Made by a program: the position numbers and the translations under genes. This document shows positions 45,299 through 56,750 of a DNA stretch of 64,000 nucleotides, piece after piece. The stretch lies in assembly GCA_017607445.1 (NCBI GenBank), contig JAEVHH010000003.1, positions 124,001 to 188,000 on the forward strand, written 5' to 3'. The notes under the pieces are model-generated. The model saw nothing but the letters and a program-made list of their open reading frames with translations, had not been told where the DNA came from and did no database searches. The stretch's first letter is position 1, and every line of letters starts with the position of its first letter. Source of the DNA: Histoplasma ohiense. Its lineage: Eukaryota; Ascomycota; Eurotiomycetes; Onygenales; Ajellomycetaceae.

Positions 45299-45915
45299 TT
45301 TTCAGCTCTAATTGATTGAGTTCTTTCTGAATTCCACCAAGAGTGATGAGCATTGAAATCCCTCATGATTATTGAATTCTTTTCTGGTTTCAACTGCATT
45401 AAACATTTATCAAATGTTCAAGTTCTATTGTTTTCTCTCAGTGATCTTTCATTGTAGATATTGACTAATTGAATATTTTCAAACTGTTTTTTCATATCCA
45501 CAATGTCATCAACAAGAATATCAGAGTCAGATATCAAATCATATTTCAGATTGAATTGAAATCTAGAATTCTTTCTAGCATAAATTGCCACTCTAACTCT
45601 AATATCTGTTTTCTCTGATAGAAAACAATAGTATGCTGGATGAGATACACTATACATTTGATCAGCATCAAGTCTGAGTTCTTGAATAAGAACAAAGTCT
45701 GCTTTTTGCTTATAGCCAATTTGTAAACAGAAATAAAGACATGGATTTATTCTGTCCACATTATTTTGAATAAATTTGATTTTTGTAGAACTTTTAACAT
45801 TATTTTGATGTTTTTCCTGCATTATATAAGACTGTTGAATGGTTTTTTATCTTTATTCAGAGTTAGATAATAGACTAAATCTATTATTCACAACTTCAAC
45901 AGCTATCATATCTTG
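45299..45915 (-). pseudogene. LINE-1 long copy, segment 6 (start of ORF2, endonuclease)
   Basis: ORF2 begins at about 45822 with MQEKHQNNVKSSTKIKFIQN. It continues through KADFVLIQELRLDADQMYSV (catalytic Glu region of APE) and MRDFNAHHSWWNSERTQS (DFNAHH motif, near 45350). One TGA at 45418 breaks it. The segment upstream of the ATG up to 45915 links to ORF1. Ends at the TSD of LINE-2 B. Confidence 0.9.
45902..45915. repeat. Target-site duplication of LINE-2 B (left)
   Basis: GCTATCATATCTTG, repeated at 58498-58511. The last bases may overlap the (TTTG)n tail, so the true length could be slightly shorter. Confidence 0.88.
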
Positions 45916-45931
45916 TTTGTTTGTTTGTTTG

Positions 45932-46560
45932 TATTGGTTTAATGTTCTGGAGAAAACACGGGCAGCGCCTGTGTTTCAGAAGCCTTCTGAAGGACATGGA
46001 GACATGCTATGCTGAAGAGATTTCTATATACATAGAGAGAAAGAAAACAGAATTCAGATGGCAACTTTTGAAAAGACTCAGCTCATTGAAAAGGATTTTA
46101 CTGAGCTGTGTATTCACTTCTGATCTGATATATGATCATTTATGGTGGAGCTATAGTGTGATTTCCAAGGAAACTGCCACTGCTGTGTCTGAAAGACTTT
46201 ATAGTGAATGAAGAGAGATAACTCTCTCAGTTGATTCAAGAACTATCTGTGCTTCTAACAGCAGAGAAAAGATAGATGAGATAGACAAAAGAAAAGAGAA
46301 AAAATGAGTGTTCTGAAAGAAAAATAAAGAGAAGAGTGAAGAAAAGACTGTGCTCTCTGTGACATCTTGCAGTCATATAACTCAGCACAGACTCAGAAAG
46401 AGAAGAGAGAAGAGAGCACTGAACAAAATCATGAAAAAAAAAAAGTGAAGAGAGACAGAAAGAGCAGTGAAAAGAGAGAAGAAGAGTGCATGCCTGCAGT
46501 CAAGAATATATTGTCTGAGTCAGCATACAGACTGTACTGATTACACCACAGCTAGTTGAA
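45932..46560 (-). other. LINE-2 B 3' UTR
   Basis: Counterpart of 13621-14193. No protein recognised; a 96-codon plus-strand frame (45921-46211) is not open in copy A and is probably chance. Confidence 0.7.
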
Positions 46561-46583
46561 ACAGATGAGTCAATCATGCTGAT

Positions 46584-46830
46584 TTAATCATTTACATCAG
46601 TTGAACTGATTGGACTGATTGAATCAATTGAATCAATTGAATCAATTGTATCAATTGTATCATTTGTACTGATTGAACCGGTTGAACTGATTGTATCATT
46701 TGTATCAATTGAACCAATTGAGTCAATTGTACTGATTGAATCAATTGTACTGTTTGTATCAATTGCATTGATTGAGTCTATTGTACTGGTTGAATCAGTT
46801 GTATCAGATGTTGTGCTATCTCTACTGCCT
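46584..46830 (-). repeat. Coding repeat: Thr/Ser-Ile-Asp units
   Basis: Imperfect repeats of a 9-18 bp unit, read as TIDSI / TNDTI / SIDSI. In frame with the preceding ORF2 sequence and open to the TAA stop. Confidence 0.8.
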
Positions 46831-49022
46831 GTATAGACTTGGAACTGCTGTGGGGGGCTGTCAGATAATGTGTGTCTAAACAGCTGTATTATCTCATGCA
46901 GTATCATGTGTAGAACTGCATGCAGTCAAGTAGTTCTACAAAGTCTGTAGAGATCAGAGACTCTAGATAGACAACAGCTGTTGTCTAATTGTATGACTGT
47001 GCTGCTGATATCTTGAGTCAGTGAGAGAAGTGTTTCTGTGAGTATCAACAGAGCATCAAATGTTCTGAGCTTTTGTTGTATTCACAGATACAGATGAGCC
47101 TCACATCTGCATGCTGAAAGTATCTGTGATATCAGAAGAAGTCTTCATAAGAAAAGTGAAGTATGAGTCAGCAGTGAAAAGTATATCATGATATACTGAG
47201 CTCTGAAGAGATCTTTACTTGATATTCTACAGTTGATCTGCTGAATCTTCAGCTCTGATATCAGTCAGAGAGTTTTTCACAGACTCTGTTTCATCACTCT
47301 CACTCTATCTCTTGACTGAGCTGCTTGACCACTGTGTGGACTTCACTGACTGTGGGCATAATCTCAAGTTTATAGACTGAGGCTGTAGTAGATGAGACTG
47401 CTCACTTAGTCAGACAATCTGCTTTCTCATTGTCCTCTATTTTCATATGTTCAGAGACTCATTTCAGATTTATATTATGTTGTCTGAGAAGCTTATAACA
47501 GCAGTTGTAGACTCAGTTTGAGAAGACTGCTGCACTGCTCTGTATGCTTCAGATGACTGAGATGTTGTCAAAGCAGAATCAGATTCAAAAACAGATGTCA
47601 TCATCTGTGACACAGAGTAGAAGCTTCACCACACACTCTAATACATAACAGACATCAACTACTTCAGTGTTGAAGATATATAACATAAGACTCAGTGCAG
47701 CTGAGAAGCTGATCATCTCTTTGTTTCTCTGATAGACTATAAAGTTATAGTTTATTCATCTGCTGTTGTTAAGAATCTGTTCTGATTCATCTGAGAAAAC
47801 ATATAGATCTGTTGAAGATTGACTTTCTCATTATTTTTTGAATATCTGAGCAGCACTCTTTTTATCTACATCCTCTGTGAGATCTGTCTCACATTTCTCT
47901 AAGTAGTGTGGAATGATAAGTGTGAATCTATTGACTGCAGACAGCAGCACTTTCAACCTCTGAATCTTGATCTTCAGATACTGTCAGATTTCAACTCTTC
48001 TTTCACATATGATCATTGAGAAAGCTATTCATAAAGTCAGTGAATGTCTCTTATTCATCATCTGAAGTCTTGTTGTGAAATGCACTTTGATCTTCTTCAG
48101 AGCTATCATTGCTGATGAGAGCTCAGCATCTCAGTATAGAGTTGTGATGAATGTTGTACAGAAAACTGAAAGGATTTTTCTGACTGTCATGATAAACATC
48201 TTCTCAACTGTTTTCATATATCATTTCAGACAGAAGCTGATCTTCTCACTTCTGTCTGTGTGTTTTGCTGACTGCATGCAGCTGCTGTATCAGGCCTCTG
48301 TGCTATAGAGCAGTAAGAGAATTATATAGATAGTGATCATCTTTCACAGAGCATCTGCTGAAGACTCATTTCTGATCTTTTCTAAGTTTCAGATGTACTG
48401 AGTCACAGTTCTTGTCTTCTTTACTCAGATAGAAACATATGATCTTCAGATGAATCTTCTGTCAAAGTGTACACTCAGTCAATAGAGTGCTGACTTCTGT
48501 TCAGCTGAGACAGTGACAGAGTGTATGATCAGATTCTCTGATACAACTACTGATGATGTTTCATTGTGTTGCTTTCTTATAAGATGAATCATCTCAAGTT
48601 TCTCTGATGTGAAGATCATTTTGTTTGTCTCTTCTCATCTCAGAATACTTTGTATATCATGACTGAGAAGAGTAGCATTGCTGTTAAGTGAGTGTATAGT
48701 CTGTCAAATATTCAGATCATCTGTATAGTTAAAACACAGTTCTGAGTTCTGCCACAGCAGCTCTGTCAGATATAGAAGAAACAGTATTGATGACAGAGAA
48801 GATCTCTATAATATGTCATATTGCATCTGATGTGCTGCTGTGATGATTCTCTTCAGCTGAATCTGAGCTCTGCATTTGATGAGAAAGCTGTCAATGAGCT
48901 GTAGCAGCTCATATAGTCATCTCTGTTATGTCATTCACTGAAGCAGCTGTCTGTACAGCACAGTATCAAAGACACTCTGCACATTCATTGTGATTATGAA
49001 TATCTTTTTGTTTTATGCAAAG

Positions 49023-49030
49023 ACTGTCTT
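49023..49030. repeat. 8-bp target-site duplication of the hAT (left)
   Basis: ACTGTCTT, repeated at 54921-54928. The native LINE-2 sequence (copy A near 11140, opposite strand) has it once. Confidence 0.93.
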
Positions 49031-49300
49031 TAGACTGGCCGTGTGACCGTGCATGGGACCATGACCAATTTTAGCGTTGGTCCCATTCTCGTATATTTTG
49101 GTCCTGGTCTCATATATTGTTTTTCAAACCAGTCACTTTACACTGTTTGTATTATAGCTCTGGTCCCATTTCACTGTTTATGAGAAATATTTAGGTCCCG
49201 AATACTGTTCTTATCTTGATTTCTGGGTCACAGTCCCGTTTGGTCCCATTTTACAAAATGGGACCAAACAGGACCATGACTTACCCATAATTACATAATA
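49031..49300. repeat. hAT left subterminal GGTCCC repeats with a perfect hairpin
   Basis: At least six GGTCC/GGGACC motifs. A 15-bp perfect inverted repeat with a 2-nt loop lies at 49238-49252 / 49255-49269 (arm GTTTGGTCCCATTTT). Probably transposase-binding sites. Confidence 0.75.
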
Positions 49301-49449
49301 CATATACCTTTATGCTGGATGGTAGCTAATTATGATGTGAGTGTTACCAAATATCGTTACCTTTTTGATGTCAACAACAGAAATATCATTATATGCCCGT
49401 AGGCATTTTGAAAATTAAAAAACAAAAACAAAAACAACAACTGAGAATA

Positions 49450-49529
49450 TTATAAAAAAAAAAAAAAACAAAAACCTCCAGCAAAAAAAAAAAATAATGA
49501 AAAAAAAAAAAATAAAAATAAAACAAAAC
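49450..49529. repeat. A-rich tract
   Basis: Several runs of 10-14 A separated by a few bases, directly after the H3-like gene stop. On the minus strand this is a T-rich downstream region and may include its 3' end signal. Frames here are low-complexity artefacts. Confidence 0.6.
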
Positions 49530-50138
49530 TCATTTTTCCAATCTATAATTGCCAAAAAAATTACTACCCAATTCTTCAGCGATCTCCACCATCAATCTAA
49601 TATCCCTCACAGTGAGGATCACCCACCCACAATGAATCATGGCCTTAAGGCCATCTATGAAATGATTAGTGAGATATTGTTACATCTGTTTTCACATGAT
49701 ATCATACACTCAAAAAGTGTGACCAATGTTGTCTCCACAGCAACTTGAAGAGCATTGAGGGCAGAACACTGGAAGTGATACTTCCCCCCATCAATCTCTC
49801 AGACAAGACATGCAAACACAGCCTTGGGGAAAATGAGATCCTCAGACTTCTGATAATAACAGATCTCACAGATAGCTTCTACTTTCATATCAGTATCTAG
49901 TGTTATCAAAAAGTGTTACTTTGAATTTCATACTCTGCTTATCCACTTTTTTCATATGAGGGTGGGGGTTGCGCACCTCCCACACAGCACAGCGAGCATT
50001 GGGATGCTGCTTGTGATGATGGGCTCAGGCCGCTTCCCACTCTGCCACTCACTGCTCATATGCTGCCTTGCAGGAAGCAGCAGTTGTTGGCATTGCCCTC
50101 TGATGAGGGATACCCTTATCACAGGCCATTTTTTTCAT
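49530..50138 (-). pseudogene. Histone H3-like gene inside the hAT (three exons)
   Basis: Predicted exons 50138-49934, 49881-49708 and 49654-49530; both introns (52-53 nt) start GTATGA and end AAAG or ATAG, and phases match. The product is about 167 aa. The C-terminal half follows the H3 fold: alpha-N EICYYQKSEDLI (H3 EIRRYQKSTELLI), alpha-1 FPKAVFACLV-stop-EI (H3 LPFQRLVREI), alpha-2 FQCSALNALQVAVETTLVTL (H3 [20 protein letters not shown]), then 27 residues FEYGLKAMIHCGWV..VRDIRL spaced exactly as H3 FEDTNLCAIHAKRV..PKDIQL. The N-tail is longer by about 24 residues; loop 1 is about 3 shorter. Three in-frame TGA codons sit where Arg CGA is likely, and several Cys and Trp replace H3 Arg residues (CGN to TGN). 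A CENP-A-like variant is possible. Confidence 0.8.
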
Positions 50139-50743
50139 TGGAGGGGGGGGGAGGAATCAGGGAGTGAGGGGGGAGGAATTGAGGAGTGAGAGGGGATGAG
50201 CGCAGGGAATAGACACATAGATTTCAGAGGGGGAAGGACAGAGACTTGTGGCAATGGATTTGCTAGATAGAATCAATTAATCAATCAGTATTCATTTGCA
50301 GAAAACATTGAGATATTCATATTGCTTTTAATAGTTAACATACTGCTGCGGAATTATGATGGGTTAGAGAGAGAAGAGAGAAAGAACAAAGAAAAAGAAA
50401 AACATATGTGAATGTTAAACTGAGAGATTGTATATGCAAATAATCTCTATAGCAACAAAGAAACATCTCATCTGCATTCAGCCATAATATAACTTGCAGA
50501 GTGCATGCAGCATGTGATATCAACAAGTAGCACAAAAATGCAAACAGTGTTGCTATGAGACATGTAATTTCCCATAACATATAGAAGTAGATTTTCTTTC
50601 TTCTTGAATTCTTTGATATATCTCTGTTCTTTCCATCACATTTCTGCGTGGATAGTAACTTATAAAAAGAATATATTATTTTCTCTAGAAATCTTCATCA
50701 TCACAATTAGAATGTGTTTCTCTCCCCCTCTTCTGCTGAAAAC
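50139..50743. other. Divergent intergenic region between the two hAT accessory genes
   Basis: About 600 bp, with a G-run (50140-50152) just upstream of the H3-like ATG and GAGGGGGAGG-type purine stretches to 50240. No convincing coding sequence. It could serve as a shared bidirectional promoter for the H3-like gene and the charged-protein gene. Confidence 0.4.
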
Positions 50744-51628
50744 ATGTCTGCCCTCCCCTTCAAGGAACATTTGGTGGCTCTGCGTACCACCAAGGCACAC
50801 GAGCGCCGCCATCACCTTGAGGGGGAAGAGAAAGAATCCTTCAAGCATGGAGAGGCTGACCACAAGGCACACCATATTGTCTTGAAAAAACTCTATAATG
50901 AAGTAGATTGATAACAATTTTGAGTAACACTTCTGCTGAAATTTGACTAATATTATGAAAGGAATGATGCCAATGACTCAATGTGTGAGAAGTTGAAGAA
51001 GGAAGCAGTGGAGTTGCTCATGCAGCAGCACTGGAATCAGAAGCACTCACAGAAATGGTTTGAGGCCAAGGTGAAGAGAGAGAGGGCTGAGAAGATGACG
51101 GCTGCAAAAAAGCATCATCAGAAGGAGATTGAAGATGTGTTTGCCCGCAAGGCAAAGAAGCCCAAGCTGGTAGATTGTATTTTGAATATATTCATTGATA
51201 ATGCTTTTTGATAACAATTCTGTTGTCTAATTGATTAGCAGGCTTCTGAAGAGAATCAGGGCATTGGGGCCTTGTTTAGATCTCATATGTGCTCAATGAT
51301 TCAGAACATTGAGAAGGCAGCATTGCTTTCTGAGCATGCTAATTTGCTTGCTGCAGGGGTAGAACCTGAGGCAGCAGATCAGAAGATGCAGGACTTTGAA
51401 GCTCAAGTGAATCTGATGAGAAGAGAGAAGGATCCTCCCTCACCTGAGAAGATAGCTGAGAAGGGTTTTGAGGTGGTTGTTTCCTTGGATGAGGAGGAGG
51501 AGGAGAGGGAGGAGGAGGAAGAGAAGGATTGAATTGTGGAGGATGGAGAGGAAGAGGAAGAGGAGGAGAAGGAGAAGAAGAAGGAGAAGAAGGAGGAGGA
51601 AGTTGAAGAAGAAGAGGAAATGATCTAA
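50744..51628 (+). pseudogene. Charged coiled-coil protein with acidic tail (hAT accessory gene)
   Basis: Exon 1 from ATG 50744 (MSALPFKEHLVALRTTKAHE, then His/Glu/Lys-rich) to a GTAGAT donor at 50903. Exon 2 up to 51169 contains CEKLKKEAVELLMQQHW and ERAEKMTAAKKHHQKEIE, likely helical. A 69-nt intron (51170-51238, GTAGAT...GATTAG) is phase-consistent with exon 3 (from 51239: ASEENQGIGALF...). Exon 3 ends in a run of Glu, has a TGA at 51530 and continues with more Glu/Lys to TAA 51626-51628. Exon 1 to 2 phases do not match by one base, so a frameshift or an unseen splice choice exists. No family recognised. Acidic tails occur in histone chaperones and HMG-type proteins, but no homology is claimed. 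Confidence 0.6.
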
Positions 51629-52142
51629 GAAAAAATTTTTTTTTTTACATGTTTGTTTTTTAATATTTTTGTTAAATTAATTGTATTATTATCTGTCAGA
51701 GATTACAAATTTTTTATTTGATATTTTATGTTATGCAATTCTTTGTTGTGAGAATATATTATTGTAGTGATATTATGCTCATGATATATATATATATATA
51801 TATGTGTATGTATACTGTAAGGTGTGTGTGACTTTACATATAGTATCGGTAAACAATGAAAGGTGATAAATTCATACTGCGGAATTGTGATATATTAGAG
51901 ATAGATAATATATCTAATGAATCAACTTTTCATATAAACCTTAATAATATCTTTAATATTTTAATTATCATTCTTTTCTATTTTATCATAATTTTGTTGT
52001 TGTTTATAAATATATTCTACTAGTGTTCTAACCAATTAGAGTGGGTTAATGAAAAGGGAGTAAAAAAAAACTCAACAAATTTCTTAACTTTATTATCCTC
52101 AGAATTCATTCCACACATAATTTCTCATCATTTATATTCATC
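51629..52142. other. AT-rich spacer between the accessory gene and the transposase
   Basis: No gene seen. Contains a (TA)n tract near 51784-51802 and a second copy (51873-51900) of the sequence CATACTG..CGGAATTNTGAT found at 50338-50370. Confidence 0.6.
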
Positions 52143-54542
52143 ATGGCAACTTCAGTAATTGCTGAATCAGAGAATTCATCACCTTCTTTAATGGAGGTTC
52201 AAGATCTTATAGAAATAAGAGTGGATCAAACAATTTATGTTGTTTACAAGTCCTCACAAGATGAGCTCTTTCAAGCCTGATGGATGCACACTTCCTTTTT
52301 TCTTGATGATGAAAAACAACACAATCTATGGAAAAGCCAGCATAGACAACAAGGAGATCTATGGAAAAACTTTCAACAAGTTGCTGTGAAGATCACTGAA
52401 GAGCCATTTCTCTGCTGTAATCATTGCAACTCCATACAAAAACATCCATTCTGGAGTGGACATGGACCAGGAGAAATCACACAACATTTGAAATCTGCTG
52501 GTTGTCTACAGCTTAGAGGAAAACATCAGAATATTCTTCATGGACTGGTACTTATATCATCTACTCTCATTAATGGTAACAATATTTGGTAACGCTTATG
52601 TACTATTTTGCAGGAAAACATGCGAAAACGACAACGAACTGATGCCGATCTTCCAATTTCAACTCTTTCACCAGACAACTTTCAAGAACAACTTCTACAT
52701 CTATGTATATCCTTGAATCTTCCACTGCATGCTGTCGAAAACTCGGAATTTCGAACTTTACTTCAAATGCTTAATTCACATATTCAAATTCCTCATCAAT
52801 CCAGTCTCCGCTCTTCCCTCAATACACATTACAACAATGATATGTGACAACTTGGACTTCTGTTGAAGAAACAACAGAAGATATCACTGGCAGTGGATGC
52901 ATGGACAAGCATCAACAATCTATCCTTTTTGAATGCAGTTTGTTATTTCATTGATGAGGATTGGAATTATAAAGAGAAATTGATTGGCTTTGAACAATTG
53001 AAGAGCAGTCATACAGATGAATATATGGCTGATGTTCTCATGACAATCATTAAAAATGATTACTGGGATATTTCATCAGATCTTCTCGCAATCACGACAG
53101 ACAATGCAGCAAACAACTTGACCATGATGCAGAGTCTGGAACAAAAACTGGTATTGTATAGATGGAATGGTAAACATGGACATATTCCCTGTATTGCACA
53201 TGTTATTCAGCTTGTTGTTCAAGCATTGGTTAAAGACCTGGATATTGAACCTGAAAACACAGAACTGGCCAGTTGTTTTGATGAGAATGATGTTGAAATT
53301 GTTACTCACATCACATTCTCATCAACCCTTCGCAAGGTAATGATATTTGATAATGCTTCAGTGAAAATTGATCAATTTGCTAACTATCTTATTATCTTTT
53401 TTAGATTCATCACATTGCCAATGCAATCAGTACTTCTCCCAAACAACAACAACAATTCCACAATATTCAAGCCACACACAGCTCAGTTCCTCCTCTTAAT
53501 ATGATACAAGATGTTCGAACACAGTGGAGTTCTATCTATGAGATGGCAGTTCAAGCACTTCGACTAAAAGATGCTGTGAATCATTGAGTTCAGAATTCTG
53601 AGCAAGAGAAGATTTGTGCTCTGAAACTTTCTGATACAGAGTGGGCACAGTTAAAATATGTTGTTGGACTGTTGTTTATCTTTTACAAAACAACAAAGGC
53701 TGTGTCTATTACAGTAACACCAATGATGCAAGCTTCTTGGTGGATATACAACAGTTTATTTACTCATTTGGAAACTCAGATGACTCATGTACGAGAAGAG
53801 CAATCCTGAGATAGGGTTATTTCTGCAGCAATTGAAAGAGCTCGAGACAAACTTGCAGAGTATTATGCAAGAACCAATCAACCATTTGCTGATTACTATG
53901 CTGTTGCTGCTGTACTTGATCCCTCTCATCGAATCAATGCATATACTCCCAGGGATTGGACGGTGGAAGAACGACAAATCTATGTTGATATAGCTCAGAC
54001 ATACTACAATGACAACTATCGACAATATGAACAGGATAATACACAAATTGAAGAGTCAATAGAGCATGATTCTTTGGTTAGTAACTTTGTTTTTTATAAT
54101 ACTCACTGAGATATTGATATTAATCTGTTACTAATATTTATTGATTAAGGATTTGCACTCATTGATTGCTGCTGAAAATCTGAGCAAACAAAATTCTTGC
54201 AACACTGAATTTGACCACTATCTATATGATGATTCTGTTAATATCAAAGGAAAATCTATTTTAGATCTGTGGAGGATGATCAGCAGTCAGTACCCAACAG
54301 TGGCAATGATGGCACGCGATATTCTGGCAATTCCATTGGCAGGAGTTGGTATGGAGAGAAAGTTTAACTCAAGTCAAGATATTTGTCACTATCGTCATGG
54401 TCAATTGCAAGGAGAAACTGTAAAGAAATTGATGATGGTTAAGCATGGAAAAGAAAAAGAAATTGTTGATAAGAATTCTATTGTGGCAGAATTCTCTTTC
54501 AATGATATAGTGGAGGAAAAAATTGGGTGTGATTGTATATAG
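52143..54542 (+). pseudogene. hAT transposase
   Basis: Start MATSVIAESENSSPSLMEVQ at 52143. BED-type zinc finger CCNHCNSI...GEITQHLKSAGC near 52410-52500. RNase H-like core: LAVDAWTS (first Asp, about 52880), ITTDNAANN (second Asp, about 53095) and CIAHVIQL. Introns at about 52576-52613, 53337-53404 (phase 0) and 54077-54149 (TTACTAAT branch). The C-terminal hAT dimerisation domain has SILDLWRMISSQYPTVAMMA and ARDILAIPLAGVGMERKF (about 54255-54365). Four TGA codons (52278, about 52845, 53586, 53808) interrupt an otherwise good frame, so inactivation is recent. Confidence 0.9.
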
Positions 54543-54920
54543 TATTAATGAGCTTGTGAGCGTTACCAATAATCATTACCAATTGTCATGTATTGTGAGT
54601 GTTACCAATAATCGTTATCAATTGTCATGTATTACATAATCATCAGAACGGGACCAAACTTGAGCTAAAATCATGATCAGTCCCAGGTCACATTCTTGTT
54701 TTTCATAGTCAGTCACTTTGCATGGAATAATAAATTTTGTTGATCTCATAATAGTCATGTTAGGCCTAAATCTGGTCCTTTTACACTCCATTTCTGAAAA
54801 TTTTGGTCCCTTTACACTCCCATTCTGATCCTGGTCCCACTGGAAATCACGCCAAGAAATGGACTGGGACCAAACCAAACCAAACCAAATGTGAAATTCA
54901 TGGTCCCACCGGCCAGCCTA
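54543..54920. repeat. hAT right subterminal repeats
   Basis: Two direct copies of a roughly 46-bp unit with GTTACCAATAATC...TCAATTGTCATGTATT (54551-54635), then a field of GGTCCC and GGGACC motifs and CCAAACCAAACCAAA up to GGCCAGCCTA. A GTGAGTGTTACCAAA motif also occurs at 49337 near the left end. Confidence 0.75.
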
Positions 54921-56750
54921 ACTGTCTTCATTTCATGAGTGAAAGTAGTTATCAGATTTATTACAGATTGTCTGAGCAGCACTTTTTCATACTGCAAGCT
55001 GACTATATCATGAATAAGTACTGTGTACATCAGTCATCTTGCAACAATGCATTTCAGTCTCTTGAAGATTACTGAGAGAAGAGTAATGAATCTTCAGAAG
55101 TAGATCAAGCTTCTATCTCTCTTATTTATCTTGAATATCATTGTCATCTCTGTCAGCTTTCAGATTTGTGGAAAGTGACAGAGCTGAAGACAGCAGTTGT
55201 ATAGCTGCTGTATAAAGAAAGACATATACTGTCAGTATATCTTGAGCAGCTGCACTGTGATTCCATTCATGTCTGAAGAGATACTCTGTACTTCAATGAT
55301 ATTGTGCTCTACCTTCTTCATCTCAACTCAGAGGTCTCAGAGCAGGTTTCTCATGCCATTTCAGTGCTCATCATTCAATAAATTGTATTTCAGATCATCA
55401 GCTGAGTTGTATCATTTTAGAATGATTTGTTAAAATATCTCAACTTTGACAGCTGTCTCTTCTATAATCTGATTCTCAATCATCAGAGAGAGTGCTCTGA
55501 GATTGAGTTTCAGCTCATATCATACTATCATTCAGTACAGATCTCTGTCATCTCTGATTTTATTGATTATCTGTCTTCAGTATACATGCTTGATTTTACA
55601 CACTGTGTTCTTGAATCAGTGTTTTGTGATCTCTGTCTGATAAGTGGTGAGCTCTTGATGCACTCTTCAGCAGTCTGCTGTTCATCAGAGAGCTGTAGTC
55701 TGTTTTTATTGCACTGACTTACTGACTGTCTGAGCTGCAGTCAGGAGATTCTGAGTGAAGCATTGAGTCAGATCATCAAACTGTGCCACATTCTCAACTC
55801 TATCTGAATAAGATATATTCACTATAAAATCTCTGATAAAATCTGCAAAGAGCTTCAGCTGAAAGTCTGTGATCTTGATCTGAGCTCTGTTCTGCTGTGT
55901 CTGAGATGTTGTTGACAGTATAGTAATCATAGACTGATGATCTGAGCCACAGTGTAAATCTTGACACACTGAAATGAAAGCAAAGATCATATTGAAGAAG
56001 ATGAGATCAATTATATGATCTGCTATATGAGTTGAAATGTCTATCTCTTTCACAAAGTTCATTTCATGTTCACTGATTCACTGAACAAGCTCCTCTTCTC
56101 AGTGCAGATTCACTGTCTCTGATTCAAAGACATCATATCATACATTGAAATCCTCATCTACTAGACAGTGAGCTGATGAGTTCAAATTGATCAGATAGTT
56201 CATAACTGTGTCTGTCTCAGACTGTCTGTACACATTGAGAATGTGACAGTCATTGACACTGATTCACAGCAGATCTCTGTTTTGCATAGATCAGTGTTAC
56301 TATACTTTTATCTTTGAACTCTTGTATATATATGTCATGATTCAGAGCCTCTTCTCCTCTCACTGCTTCAGATTAATGTCATCTCAGCAGTCTATAAGTA
56401 CAAAGCACTCATATGCTAAGTGATTAGAAGTCTTGATGTCAGAGTGTGTGTAAGACTTCTGTATACAGATCACTTCACAGCTCTGCTCAAAAGCAAGCTG
56501 TAGAGCTGCTATATAACAGAGAGTCATTCTGACTGTATTTGCTCAAAAGATCTGCAGAGAATGATTTTTCTGCTGATTGTTTCTGTAACATCAGCTGTAT
56601 TGCTGATGTTGATGTTCTAGTATAAGAAGTCATTTGATGAGCTGTTGTCAAAGTTCATCTACAGAATGAGATTGAAAAGTTTCAGATCTGTTGTCTGCAT
56701 ACTGAGACTAGACTGCTCTTTGACTGCTTGACTATACTGTCACTCTGTTG
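54921..56750 (-). pseudogene. LINE-2 B ORF2, N-terminal part: APE endonuclease and RT fingers
   Basis: APE at 56062-55706: EIDISTHIADHIIDLIFFNM and DLHCGSDHQSMITILST (SDH catalytic motif). APE N-terminal part near 56600-56200; RT fingers to the hAT insertion site. Matches 9480-11140 of copy A. Several TGA codons. Confidence 0.82.

Larger units (their letters stand above)
46584..49030 (-). pseudogene. LINE-2 B ORF2, C-terminal part: RT, RNase H, Ile/Asp-rich tail
   Basis: Minus strand from the hAT insertion site: RT palm and thumb (near 49000-47900), RNase H (near 47800-47380), a Cys/His motif near 47110, then HEIIQLFRHTLSDSPPQQFQ (46890 downward), a motif seen near the C-terminus of fungal LINE proteins. 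It ends with about 70 residues of Thr/Ser-Ile-Asp repeats and a TAA stop at 46584. Many TGA codons upstream. Confidence 0.8.
49031..54920 (+). mobile_element. hAT-superfamily DNA transposon carrying a histone H3-like gene
   Basis: 5890 bp; ends TAGACTGGCC and GGCCAGCCTA form short imperfect terminal inverted repeats, with an 8-bp TSD as expected for hAT. Both subterminal regions are crowded with GGTCCC/GGGACC and GTTACCAA motifs. Contents: H3-like gene (-, 49530-50138), charged-protein gene (+, 50744-51628), transposase (+, 52143-54542). The size is large for a hAT because of the two extra genes. Confidence 0.92.
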
